DNA from: Hwanghaeella sp.
GTDB lineage: Bacteria > Pseudomonadota > Alphaproteobacteria > UBA8366 > Aestuariispiraceae
Direction: 5' to 3'
Length of the DNA stretch: 32,649 nt
Assembly (NCBI GenBank): GCA_028282025.1
Contig: JANQIT010000150.1
Span: 1-32,649 of the forward strand
In this document: positions 16,290 through 23,275 of the stretch, piece after piece
Numbering within the stretch: the stretch's first letter is position 1
Layout: every line of letters starts with the position of its first letter
The notes under the pieces: model-generated
What the model was told of the DNA's origin: nothing
The model's database searches: none
What the model saw: only the letters and a program-made list of their open reading frames with translations
Translations under genes and position numbers: made by a program

Positions 16290-17147
16290 ATGACGCCGGC
16301 GCAACGGGAGCGGATCGAAACCGCGCTGGGCGGCGCTGTCGTGCGGACCGAGCCGTTGGCCGGCGGCTGTATCGCCGAGGTTCTGCGGGTCGATCTGATC
16401 GGCGGCGGATCTTTCGCGGTAAAGACCGGCGGGCCGCGGGACCGGTTGGATATCGAGGGGCGGTCGCTGACCGCGCTGCGGCGGGTGGGCGGTCTGCCGA
16501 CGCCGCCGGTTCATCTGGCGGAGCCCGATCTTCTGGCGATGGATCTGATTGAGTCCGGCGGCGGCCTGCCGGGGGCGGTTCAGGCGGATGCCGCCGGCCA
16601 TATCGCCCGGCTGCACGAAACGCGGGGGAAAGCCTTCGGTTATGACGAAGACACCCGCATCGGTCCGCTGCATCAACCCAATCCCTGGACCGAGGACTGG
16701 CGCGGCTTTTTCCGCGACCGGCGTCTGCTGCCCATGGCGCGGGCCGCGGTGGACCGGGGCCGGTTGAGTGCGGCGGACATGGCCGCTATCGACCGGCTGG
16801 CCGCGCGGTTTGACGGGTTGATCGACGAGCCGGATCATCCCTCCCTGTTGCATGGGGACCTGTGGACCGGAAATGTCCTGTCGGACGGACGGGCGATTAC
16901 GGGCTTCATCGATCCTGCCATCTATTACGGGGATCCGGAAATGGATTTGGCTTTTTCCACATTGTTTGGAACATTCGACGATGCATTTTTCGGCCCCTAC
17001 GCCGAACGCCGGCCCTTCGACCGCGCCGGGTTCCTGGAAGTCCGGCGGGATCTCTACAATCTTTATCCCCTCTTGGTGCATACAGTGCTTTTCGGCGGCG
17101 GGTACGGGGCGTCGGCGATGCGGACCGTGCGCCGCTTCGCAGGCTGA
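16290..17147 (+). CDS. Fructosamine kinase family protein (ketosamine 3-kinase)
   Basis: A 285-residue kinase of the FN3K/APH fold that phosphorylates sugar-derived ketosamines on proteins or small amines, destabilising the adduct. Visible are the nucleotide loop PLAGGCIAEVLRV, the Lys strand GGSFAVKTG (Lys about 45), LLAMDLIESGGG in the hinge, the catalytic HGDLWTGN (about 188-195) and the metal-binding DPAIYYGDPEMDLAF (about 208-222). The end PLLVHTVLFGGGYG is family-typical. It lies seven bases after the phosphatase gene. Most bacterial relatives act on ribulosamines or erythrulosamines rather than fructosamines, so the exact sugar is open. Confidence 0.93.
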   Translation: MTPAQRERIETALGGAVVRTEPLAGGCIAEVLRVDLIGGGSFAVKTGGPRDRLDIEGRSLTALRRVGGLPTPPVHLAEPDLLAMDLIESGGGLPGAVQADAAGHIARLHETRGKAFGYDEDTRIGPLHQPNPWTEDWRGFFRDRRLLPMARAAVDRGRLSAADMAAIDRLAARFDGLIDEPDHPSLLHGDLWTGNVLSDGRAITGFIDPAIYYGDPEMDLAFSTLFGTFDDAFFGPYAERRPFDRAGFLEVRRDLYNLYPLLVHTVLFGGGYGASAMRTVRRFAG

Positions 17148-17190
17148 ACCGGGACGGCGTTAGGGTGACGAGGGGGGAGCGATAGGAACC

Positions 17191-18132
17191 ATGCGCGACA
17201 ACCGGTTGCTGGAGATGCGGATTTTCCGGGCCGTGGTGGAGACCGGCGGCTTTACGCCGGCAGGACATGCGCTGGGCATCGGACAATCCTATGCCAGCCG
17301 GACGGTGGCCAGACTGGAAGCCCGGCTTGGGGTGAAGCTGCTGCACCGTTCCACCCGGGGCAACAGGATCACCGACGAGGGTCAGCAGTACTACGCCGCC
17401 TGCTGCAAGATCCTGGACTCTATAGAAGCGGCGGAATCGCAATTGACCGAAGCATCCGGCCAGGTTGCCGGCGCTCTCCGGATCAGCGCACCAATCGCCT
17501 TCGGGTCGGACCAGATAACGCCGATCCTGCCCCGCTTCATGGCGGCCAATCCCCTGGTCGATATTCATTTCTCCATGACCGACCGGCCGGTCAGCCTGAT
17601 CGACGAGAATGTCGATGTGGCGGTCCGCATGGGCCGCCTGCGGGATTCCAGCCTGATGGCGCGGAAACTCTGCGACCTGCGGCGGATTGTGGTGGCCGCT
17701 CCCGCCTATATCCGGGCGCGGGGCGCGCCGCGGACGCCGAAAGATCTGGCCGGGCACAATTGTCTGATGTGGACCGGCAGCCAGGCGCATCTCAACCGCT
17801 GGCCGTTCGTGCAAGGCGGCAGGACGGTGCATATCCCGGTTTCCGGCGCCTTCCACGGCGACAACGGCATGGCCTTGTTTCAGCTTTGTCTCGCCGGGGT
17901 CGGCGTTTTGCGGGTCGCGGAACATTGGGCCCTGCCGGCCATTGCGCGGGGCGATCTGACGCCGTTGCTCGGCGATTTTCAGGCGCAGGACGATTCCGCG
18001 ATCCACGCCGTCTATCTGCCCGACCGTCAGGTGTTGCCCAAACTGCGCGGTTTCGTCGACTTTCTGGCGGAGAGCTTCGCCGTCCCGCCCTGGGAGCGGG
18101 CGGCCCGCGAGGAGCATCGCCGGGAGACATGA
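17191..18132 (+). CDS. LysR family transcriptional regulator
   Basis: A 313-residue LysR-type regulator. The winged helix-turn-helix occupies about residues 3-62 (LLEMRIFRAVVETGGFTPAGHALGIGQSYASRTVARLEARLGVKLLHRSTRGNRITDEG in pieces). The effector-binding domain of the periplasmic-binding-protein type follows from about 90 (GALRISAPIAFGSDQITPILP) to about 300. This subtype (LRISAP, DVAVRMGRLRDSSL) is the CrgA/PecT-like group. GGGGGGAG lies upstream of the ATG. It sits between the fructosamine-kinase gene and a class II aldolase gene on the same strand. The aldolase, 99 bases downstream, is a possible target, but LysR genes usually control divergent neighbours, which is not the arrangement here. 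Confidence 0.93.
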   Translation: MRDNRLLEMRIFRAVVETGGFTPAGHALGIGQSYASRTVARLEARLGVKLLHRSTRGNRITDEGQQYYAACCKILDSIEAAESQLTEASGQVAGALRISAPIAFGSDQITPILPRFMAANPLVDIHFSMTDRPVSLIDENVDVAVRMGRLRDSSLMARKLCDLRRIVVAAPAYIRARGAPRTPKDLAGHNCLMWTGSQAHLNRWPFVQGGRTVHIPVSGAFHGDNGMALFQLCLAGVGVLRVAEHWALPAIARGDLTPLLGDFQAQDDSAIHAVYLPDRQVLPKLRGFVDFLAESFAVPPWERAAREEHRRET

Positions 18133-18231
18133 GTGTCATTCCTGCGCGGCGGGTGCCCGCCGCCCCTGTCTGGTGTAAGCTGTACGCCGAACGACAGAAC
18201 GGCCGCACGCCGTCATAGCAGGAGGAAAACC

Positions 18232-19050
18232 ATGTCGCCCGCCGAAGCGCTTAAGAAGGAATCCGTCTATCAGCCCGACCAGAAGGGATTGATCTTCCCG
18301 GATCTGCCCGCATTCGAGACCTTCGAGGAAGAGCGCACGCACCGGAAACAGCGGTTGGTCGCCGCCTGCCGGGCCTTTGCGCAGCACAATTTCGATTTCG
18401 GTTTCGCCGGCCATATTTCGGTGCGGGACCCGGAACATACGGACCTTTACTGGACCAACCCGATGGCGGTGCATTTCTCCCAGGTGAAGATGTCGAACCT
18501 GATCCTGGCGAACCATGCGGGCGAGGTGGTGGAAGGCGACTATGCCGTCAACCAGGCGGGCTTTATCCTGCACGCCTCGGTGCATCAGGCGAACCCGGAC
18601 ATCGTCGCCATGTGCCACGCGCACACGCCTTATGGCACGGCCTATTGCTCGCTGGGCCGTCCGCTGGACCCGATCACCCAGGACGCCGCCTGTTTCTATG
18701 AAGACCATGCGGTGGTGAATGACGAAGGCGGCGCGGTCGCGGTTGCGAAGAACCAGGGCCTGGGCGTGGTCGAGGCCTTTAAGAACAACCGGGCGATCCT
18801 GCACCAGAATCACGGGCTGCTGACCGGCAGCCGCCACAGCGTGGACAGCGCCTGCTACTGGTTCATCGCGTTGGAGCGCGCCTGTCAGGTTCAGTTGATG
18901 GTGGACGCGGCGGCGACCAAGCCCATTCCGGTAACGCCGGAACGCGCCCGCTATTCCCGCGAACATGTCGGCAGCGAATATATCGGCTGGCTGCACTTCC
19001 AGACGATCTACGGCCAGTTGGCGGAGCAACAGCCGGATATGTTTGGGTAG
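18232..19050 (+). CDS. Class II aldolase/adducin family protein
   Basis: A 272-residue member of the zinc-dependent class II aldolase/adducin family. The zinc-ligand histidines are visible as MCHAHTPYG (about 124-132, His-x-His) and QNHGLLTGS (about 199-207). The N-terminal fold signature FDFGFAGHISVRDPEHTD (about 44-61) matches the substrate phosphate-binding region of the family. AGGAGGA precedes the ATG at a good distance, predicting strong translation. Family members cleave or epimerise small sugar phosphates, or act as decarboxylases, and the substrate cannot be told from sequence. Its stop is only 15 bases from the convergent AT-rich cyclase gene, where base composition drops sharply. 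Confidence 0.91.
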   Translation: MSPAEALKKESVYQPDQKGLIFPDLPAFETFEEERTHRKQRLVAACRAFAQHNFDFGFAGHISVRDPEHTDLYWTNPMAVHFSQVKMSNLILANHAGEVVEGDYAVNQAGFILHASVHQANPDIVAMCHAHTPYGTAYCSLGRPLDPITQDAACFYEDHAVVNDEGGAVAVAKNQGLGVVEAFKNNRAILHQNHGLLTGSRHSVDSACYWFIALERACQVQLMVDAAATKPIPVTPERARYSREHVGSEYIGWLHFQTIYGQLAEQQPDMFG

Positions 19051-19065
19051 GGTGAGCTTCTCAGG

Positions 19066-20244
19066 TTATGTCGTCCGGCGCTTTGGAGTTGGTTTCTTTG
19101 GTTCGTCAATGATGTTTTCTACAAACTCTGGTGGCGCGTCCTGCTCTGTTGGATCGGTGGAGTCTGGACTGCTACCGCCCACCGCTTGGTTTTCGATTAC
19201 TAACTTCTCGTTTTCTTGCTTCCATCGTGCCGCCAAGACTCTAAGTGTTTCGTCGTAGTGCTCCGGCCTTTTCATGAAATTCTTGTCAGAAGACTCGGAA
19301 ACGAAAGGTCGGAATAGATGCTTCGGGTTTTCTTCGAGGAACCTATCGATGAAGTCCTTTAGTTTGGCCCATTCCAATTGTTTCAAGTCAGTACTTAGAA
19401 GATCTTCTGATTGTACGAGTTGATCGTCATGTTTGGTGTCTATCCAAAAAATAGGATAGTGCTTACCGTCGAGAACCCCTTTAAGATGTTGGCGACCTGC
19501 ATAATAGATAGGCATCGCTTTCTCTAGGGTTGGTTTCGCATTTGAGTACGCGAGAAGATAAGCAAGTTCGACATTTACTGGAAGTCGACGAGGTGTAGAG
19601 AGGCTTGTTAATCGGAACCCGGTGTCAATGGTTGGCCCGACAAAATCCCTTACGAGCTTCTGACGCAACTCAGGTTCAGAGTACCATTTATCAAGCAAGT
19701 AGTAATGGCTGAATCGTGCATCGCCAGCTCTATGGATTGTATTTACCTCGTTAGTTGCAGCCCCGGTAAAAATCATTTCATGATTGGCAATTGGAAACCC
19801 GGCAAGCCAAGCAGTTCCTTTTACGTCTAAGGAATATGGCTGATTTGCCAATTCTGTTCGGTACTCGCGTAACGATTCAACGAAGCAAGTAAGGCACGCC
19901 AGTGCTTGAGTGTGGTCTTGTTCAATGTCTTTGAAATAGAGGAGTTCATCTCCATTTGCTTTCCACAGTACCGGGGAGGAGCCAGTACTAAGCTCTAGAT
20001 CATCTGCTCTTTTTTCACCAAACTCCCGCCAATTCTCAGCGAACTTAATCTCGAAGCCATGGTAAAACGACGCTATTGGCGAAAACCAACGTGAGCCCAG
20101 ATCGGTAAGCGACTTTGTAGAGTCAGGCTTTTGAAGAGGGAATTCTCCTCGCTGCTTTAGTGTTGTGGAGTTTACTAAATCAACACTTAAAAATAGTCGA
20201 ATGCGAGGTGCTAAAAATGTCGGCAGACCAAGTTTATCGATCAT
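19066..20244 (-). CDS. Divergent class III nucleotide cyclase-like protein
   Basis: A 392-residue soluble protein that I assign to class III adenylate/guanylate-type cyclases from several aligned landmarks. LFLSVDLVNSTTLK (17-30) carries the first metal Asp (D22), and WKANGDELLYF (94-104) carries the second (D99) after a Lys (K95). VKGTAWLAGFPI (141-152) fits the next strand, GPTIDTGFRLTSLS (203-216) corresponds to the GxxVNxAxRL segment, and HLKGVLDGKHYPIFWID (253-269) to the closing LKG-x-vy strand. The transition-state Asn position holds Asp (D207) while Arg is kept (R211). About 75 residues separate the two Asp, longer than usual. Residues 271-392 form an unrecognised, charged C-terminal extension. 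It is 19 bases downstream of the ImmA/IrrE gene and has no clear Shine-Dalgarno. One sampled 60-base line at 19441 has 45% G+C, against 72% at 18901. Product nucleotide is unknown. Confidence 0.75.
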   Translation of the reverse strand: MIDKLGLPTFLAPRIRLFLSVDLVNSTTLKQRGEFPLQKPDSTKSLTDLGSRWFSPIASFYHGFEIKFAENWREFGEKRADDLELSTGSSPVLWKANGDELLYFKDIEQDHTQALACLTCFVESLREYRTELANQPYSLDVKGTAWLAGFPIANHEMIFTGAATNEVNTIHRAGDARFSHYYLLDKWYSEPELRQKLVRDFVGPTIDTGFRLTSLSTPRRLPVNVELAYLLAYSNAKPTLEKAMPIYYAGRQHLKGVLDGKHYPIFWIDTKHDDQLVQSEDLLSTDLKQLEWAKLKDFIDRFLEENPKHLFRPFVSESSDKNFMKRPEHYDETLRVLAARWKQENEKLVIENQAVGGSSPDSTDPTEQDAPPEFVENIIDEPKKPTPKRRTT

Positions 20245-20263
20245 TGTTAGTTATTGCCGGTAT

Positions 20264-20800
20264 TTAAGAAAGGGCCTTTGCACGGGTCTCCGCAGCGCTA
20301 ACGGATACGCCGAACTGCCTTGCAAGTGCTGAATAATTCTTCTTGAGCTTCGTTGCTTGTTTTTTGAATTCTCGCTCTGGCATTAAGAAAGCAGCAGCAA
20401 ACCAATTTGCTTCCCACTCAGTCCTATCCGAACCATACCTTTCCGCCTTGAGAACTGCGCGATCTATGCCCTCTTTCTTTAGTGGGAGCAGATAATGTAA
20501 GACGTAGTGGCCTAACTCATGTGCAATCGTAAAGCGATCACGGGCGACGGAAGTATCTTTTGCAACAAAGATGTCAAAATCGTTTTCACCACGCACAATC
20601 AAAGACCCCGAGTCGCTAGATGCGTCCCAAAAGTCTTTGTAGTAGATTTTTCCGCTAAGCCGCTCGATCACAGCGTGAATATCGGAGCCTGGCTTGAAAT
20701 CCAATTGGGCGGCAACTGATTCCGCAATATGATACACAGATTCTTTTCGCAGGTTGGATGGTTCCGGGCTATTGATTTGGTCCTTGAGCATCGCTTCCAT
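20264..20800 (-). CDS. ImmA/IrrE family zinc metallopeptidase
   Basis: A 178-residue peptidase of the ImmA/IrrE (COG2856) family, whose members cleave HTH repressors such as ImmR or DdrO after a stress signal. The zinc site is FTIAHELGHYVLH (90-102; His94, Glu95, His98), and the third ligand lies in TEWEANWFAAAFLMP (127-141), E128 or E130. The upstream strands IVRGENDFDIFVAKDTSVARDR and the terminal SALARQFGVSVSAAETRAKAL helix pair are also typical. There is no fused DNA-binding domain and no adjacent XRE-type repressor, the usual substrate partner. Start ATG 20800 lacks a good ribosome-binding site; ATG 20791 has GGAAG too close. It is the first gene of a two-gene unit with a class III cyclase-like gene. 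Target protein is unknown. Confidence 0.9.
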   Translation of the reverse strand: MEAMLKDQINSPEPSNLRKESVYHIAESVAAQLDFKPGSDIHAVIERLSGKIYYKDFWDASSDSGSLIVRGENDFDIFVAKDTSVARDRFTIAHELGHYVLHYLLPLKKEGIDRAVLKAERYGSDRTEWEANWFAAAFLMPEREFKKQATKLKKNYSALARQFGVSVSAAETRAKALS

Positions 20801-20958
20801 CGGCGAATCAAAAGCGCGCCGCCGAATATGACTGCGCGCAGAATTACATCTCCTTAAGCGTAGAACAATTCGTGAATCATATCAAGGCTGCAACCCTAAA
20901 AAGTTTAACGTAGTATTTTATCGCCCTAAAGTCGAGTGAAGACTCGAGATTTGCCCTT

Positions 20959-21507
20959 CTACCAGACCAACTCCCGCAGCGGGTATTCGGCTTCCGGCGT
21001 ATAGATCGCGCCGGATTGGGAGAGGAAGCTGGAATAGAGCGTGAATTCGTGGGCTGGGAAGGCGGGGACCGACAGGTAGGAACGTTCCGCGCAATATCGG
21101 TCTACCGCCTCTATATGCGCGCCCTTCAGCCGGGCCAGGGTCACGTGCGGCATGAATTTCCGGTCTTCCGGTTCCAGCCCGGCGCGCACGCAGGCGGATT
21201 CGATCTTGCGCTGCAGATGGCGCAGGCCGTCGGATTTTTCCGCGCAGGCGACGATGCTGGTGGCTTTCTTCTTGGTGCCGAACCAGGTGACCCCTTTCAG
21301 CGCCACGTCGAACCCGTCCGCGTCGATGCGGCTGAGCGCGTCGTGCACATCCTCGGCGACATGGCCGTCTATATTGCCGACGAAACGCAGGGTGAGGTGA
21401 TAGTTCTCCGGCGAAACCCAGCGCGCGCCGGGCACGCCGTTCCCAAGACTGGACAGGGTGCCGCGAACCGACAGCGGCAAACCCAGGGCGACAAACAGGC
21501 GGATCAT
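20959..21507 (-). CDS. thpR: RNA 2',3'-cyclic phosphodiesterase (2'-5' RNA ligase family)
   Basis: A 182-residue 2H phosphoesterase. The two signature motifs are HLTLRFVG (about 37-44) and HVTLARLKG (about 120-128). The ATG at 21507 has GGGAGG at six bases and gives the family's normal start MIRLFVALGLP. The enzyme hydrolyses 2',3'-cyclic phosphate RNA ends to 2'-phosphate and can ligate tRNA halves in vitro. Base composition matches the housekeeping genes, unlike the cyclase/ImmA cassette 158 bases downstream on the same strand. I therefore treat it as core rather than part of that module, although 2H enzymes can also hydrolyse cyclic nucleotides. Confidence 0.93.
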   Translation of the reverse strand: MIRLFVALGLPLSVRGTLSSLGNGVPGARWVSPENYHLTLRFVGNIDGHVAEDVHDALSRIDADGFDVALKGVTWFGTKKKATSIVACAEKSDGLRHLQRKIESACVRAGLEPEDRKFMPHVTLARLKGAHIEAVDRYCAERSYLSVPAFPAHEFTLYSSFLSQSGAIYTPEAEYPLRELVW

Positions 21508-21654
21508 GGCAACCTCCCGCTTCACCGTAGAAACTCAAAAAGTAGCCTACCCCGATTCACGCGCTGGCATAGCGAAAATGTCCATTCGCCGAATTTAGCC
21601 ACAAATCCGCGACGCCCTTCGAACTAAGGCGGAACTCTGGTTTCGTTGTTTCTT

Positions 21655-21663
21655 TGCTACAAT
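21655..21663 (+). promoter_or_regulatory. Extended -10 promoter for the peptidoglycan-binding/Sel1 gene
   Basis: TGCTACAAT is a TGn extended -10 element with a near-consensus hexamer (TACAAT). No good -35 is seen at 17 bases, which extended -10 promoters tolerate. Transcription would begin near 21670, about 95 bases before the chosen ATG at 21766. Confidence 0.4.
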
Positions 21664-21765
21664 TTTCGATATTTTATTCAATCGGAAAGACGCCTTGAAC
21701 GGGTAAATGAGTTGCCCCAAACTCATTCACAAGCGCTAATCGTTTCAGAAATGGGGGCCTGGCAC

Positions 21766-23268
21766 ATGCGCTTTGCACTAATTCTATATGCACTCATGAG
21801 CTTAGGTCTCCTGTCGCCTAGCGCACCTGCGGCGACCTCCATGGAATGGAGCGCGGAGAATGTCCGCCCGGCGTTTCCAAGCAGCCAAGCTCACCAACGG
21901 TACCTGCCGGCGTCGAGAGATTTCCATGAAGGTTTGACATTGGTTGCATCGAATGGCGATCACAACCGCGATCCCACAATGGTGCGCGATGCCCAGCGAA
22001 TGTTGAACGAACTAGGGTTTTCGGTAGGGGCTGTCGATGGCGTTTATGGGCGCAAGACCTATCACGCAATCGTGGATTTCGAGAAAAGCCAGAAAATGCC
22101 GCTTACCGGCAATGTGACCGTGCCCTTGCTTCTGATTCTTACTGAAAAGCTGAGTAGCGCGAAAGCAAACGCCCCGATACCAAGCAGCGGCGTGCCCGGA
22201 AAACCAGCGGGTTTAGGGGTAATTCCGGCCACGCCGAAGCCTGATGGATTCTGGTCATTGGGGCATAAGACCGCTGCGTTTCAAGTGCTGGAAAGTGTAG
22301 AATCTCGTTCCAAGGGTTTGCGTTTTGGGCTTTTAACCCACAGGCACCCTTTCCGCGCCGGTCCAGGTGAATGCACATACAAAGAAGTAGACATATGGGT
22401 GTCCGGTTCCGCGCAAAGCCTGTCGCCGAAAGATGCAAACCTCGCGGCAAGCCTCACGGACGCGGCGCGGGCTCTGTCGAGCGTTTGCCCGGATCTGTCG
22501 GTCGTTTGGGTAGCGGTACGTACTGGCGGTACAGCCGATGGACCAGAGTTGGGTGGCGGTAAAGGAGGCTTGTATGTCGGTCGTCTCCACAAAGACAAAC
22601 ACTGGGTAGAGGATGTGTTGGTTCACCGTGCCATATCGATTCCATCGGATTGGGACGTTGGCCCGCAGCTTACCGCAGCGTGCTATCGAAACATCCGTGG
22701 GCACGATGTCAGCGAATTCGAACTCGCTGTAGAGCAATGTGAAATTGCGTTACGGCACGACCCGGGCAACACAGATCTTCTCTATCAGCTTGGGCGTCTT
22801 GAGAATCTTCGCCGCCGCTATGGTCCGGCCATTGAGTGGTTTGTGTTAGCGGCTACTGGCAACAACTCTAATGCTTATTCTATGCTGGGCCATTTCCATG
22901 AAATGGGAAAAGGTGTGGCCCGCAATCCCGCACAGGCGGCGGTATGGTATGCAAAAGCGTCGGAGAAATCCGTACCATGGGCCGCGCGCAACCTTGGCCA
23001 GATGTATGTCCAGGGTCGGGGAGTGCCTACGGATCTTCTTCAGGCGAAAAGCTGGTTCGAACGCGCAAAGGCGAACGGGGACCCGCAGGCAGTCCGAGAT
23101 CTTACGACCCTGACGCATATCATTGAGGGTTCATCGGCCAATGGCCGAACCTTTTGGCAGTGCGATTGCCTGGATGTCGAAAGGTGTGGCGTCAGCCCTT
23201 TCTCTCTGGTGGTCGAAAGTCAGTCGGATTTGCCCCTACACTACGGTGCATGCCGTCCATGGCCCTAG
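21766..23268 (+). CDS. Exported peptidoglycan-binding and Sel1-repeat protein
   Basis: A 500-residue exported protein. The ATG at 21766 is chosen because GGGGG precedes it and it opens a signal peptide (MRFALILYALMSLGLLSPSAPAA); an ATG at 21751 is an alternative. A PG_binding_1 domain follows (about 71-125: VRDAQRMLNELGFSVGAVDGVYG, then the Phe-x-Lys-x-Gln helix). A linker leads to a middle region (about 165-320) with no recognised family, and the C-terminal third has two Sel1-like repeats (MLGHFHEMGKGVARNPAQAAVWYAKA and NLGQMYVQGRGVPTDLLQAKSWFERA). The tail holds four cysteines (WQCDCLDVERC and YGAC). Base composition is lower in G+C than the neighbours, so it may be acquired. It probably binds cell wall and protein partners in the periplasm; enzymatic activity is not evident. 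Confidence 0.82.
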   Translation: MRFALILYALMSLGLLSPSAPAATSMEWSAENVRPAFPSSQAHQRYLPASRDFHEGLTLVASNGDHNRDPTMVRDAQRMLNELGFSVGAVDGVYGRKTYHAIVDFEKSQKMPLTGNVTVPLLLILTEKLSSAKANAPIPSSGVPGKPAGLGVIPATPKPDGFWSLGHKTAAFQVLESVESRSKGLRFGLLTHRHPFRAGPGECTYKEVDIWVSGSAQSLSPKDANLAASLTDAARALSSVCPDLSVVWVAVRTGGTADGPELGGGKGGLYVGRLHKDKHWVEDVLVHRAISIPSDWDVGPQLTAACYRNIRGHDVSEFELAVEQCEIALRHDPGNTDLLYQLGRLENLRRRYGPAIEWFVLAATGNNSNAYSMLGHFHEMGKGVARNPAQAAVWYAKASEKSVPWAARNLGQMYVQGRGVPTDLLQAKSWFERAKANGDPQAVRDLTTLTHIIEGSSANGRTFWQCDCLDVERCGVSPFSLVVESQSDLPLHYGACRPWP

Positions 23269-23275
23269 TTCCGTT

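Noticed and set aside
15693-18117. Long minus-strand frames opposite the phosphatase, kinase and LysR genes
   Set aside because: Low-complexity Arg/Gly/Pro-rich translations lying exactly over well-supported plus-strand genes.
20801-20900. Strong AAGGAG on the minus strand followed by ATG TAA, or a CTG-started 25-codon frame, as a leader peptide before the ImmA/IrrE gene
   Set aside because: ATG directly abuts the ribosome-binding sequence and is followed by a stop, and the CTG frame overlaps the peptidase start without recognisable features.
20959-21507. thpR as a third member of the cyclase/ImmA module (a 2H enzyme degrading the signal)
   Set aside because: Its base composition, conserved family length and 158-base separation with its own context indicate a core gene; the idea stays only a remote possibility.
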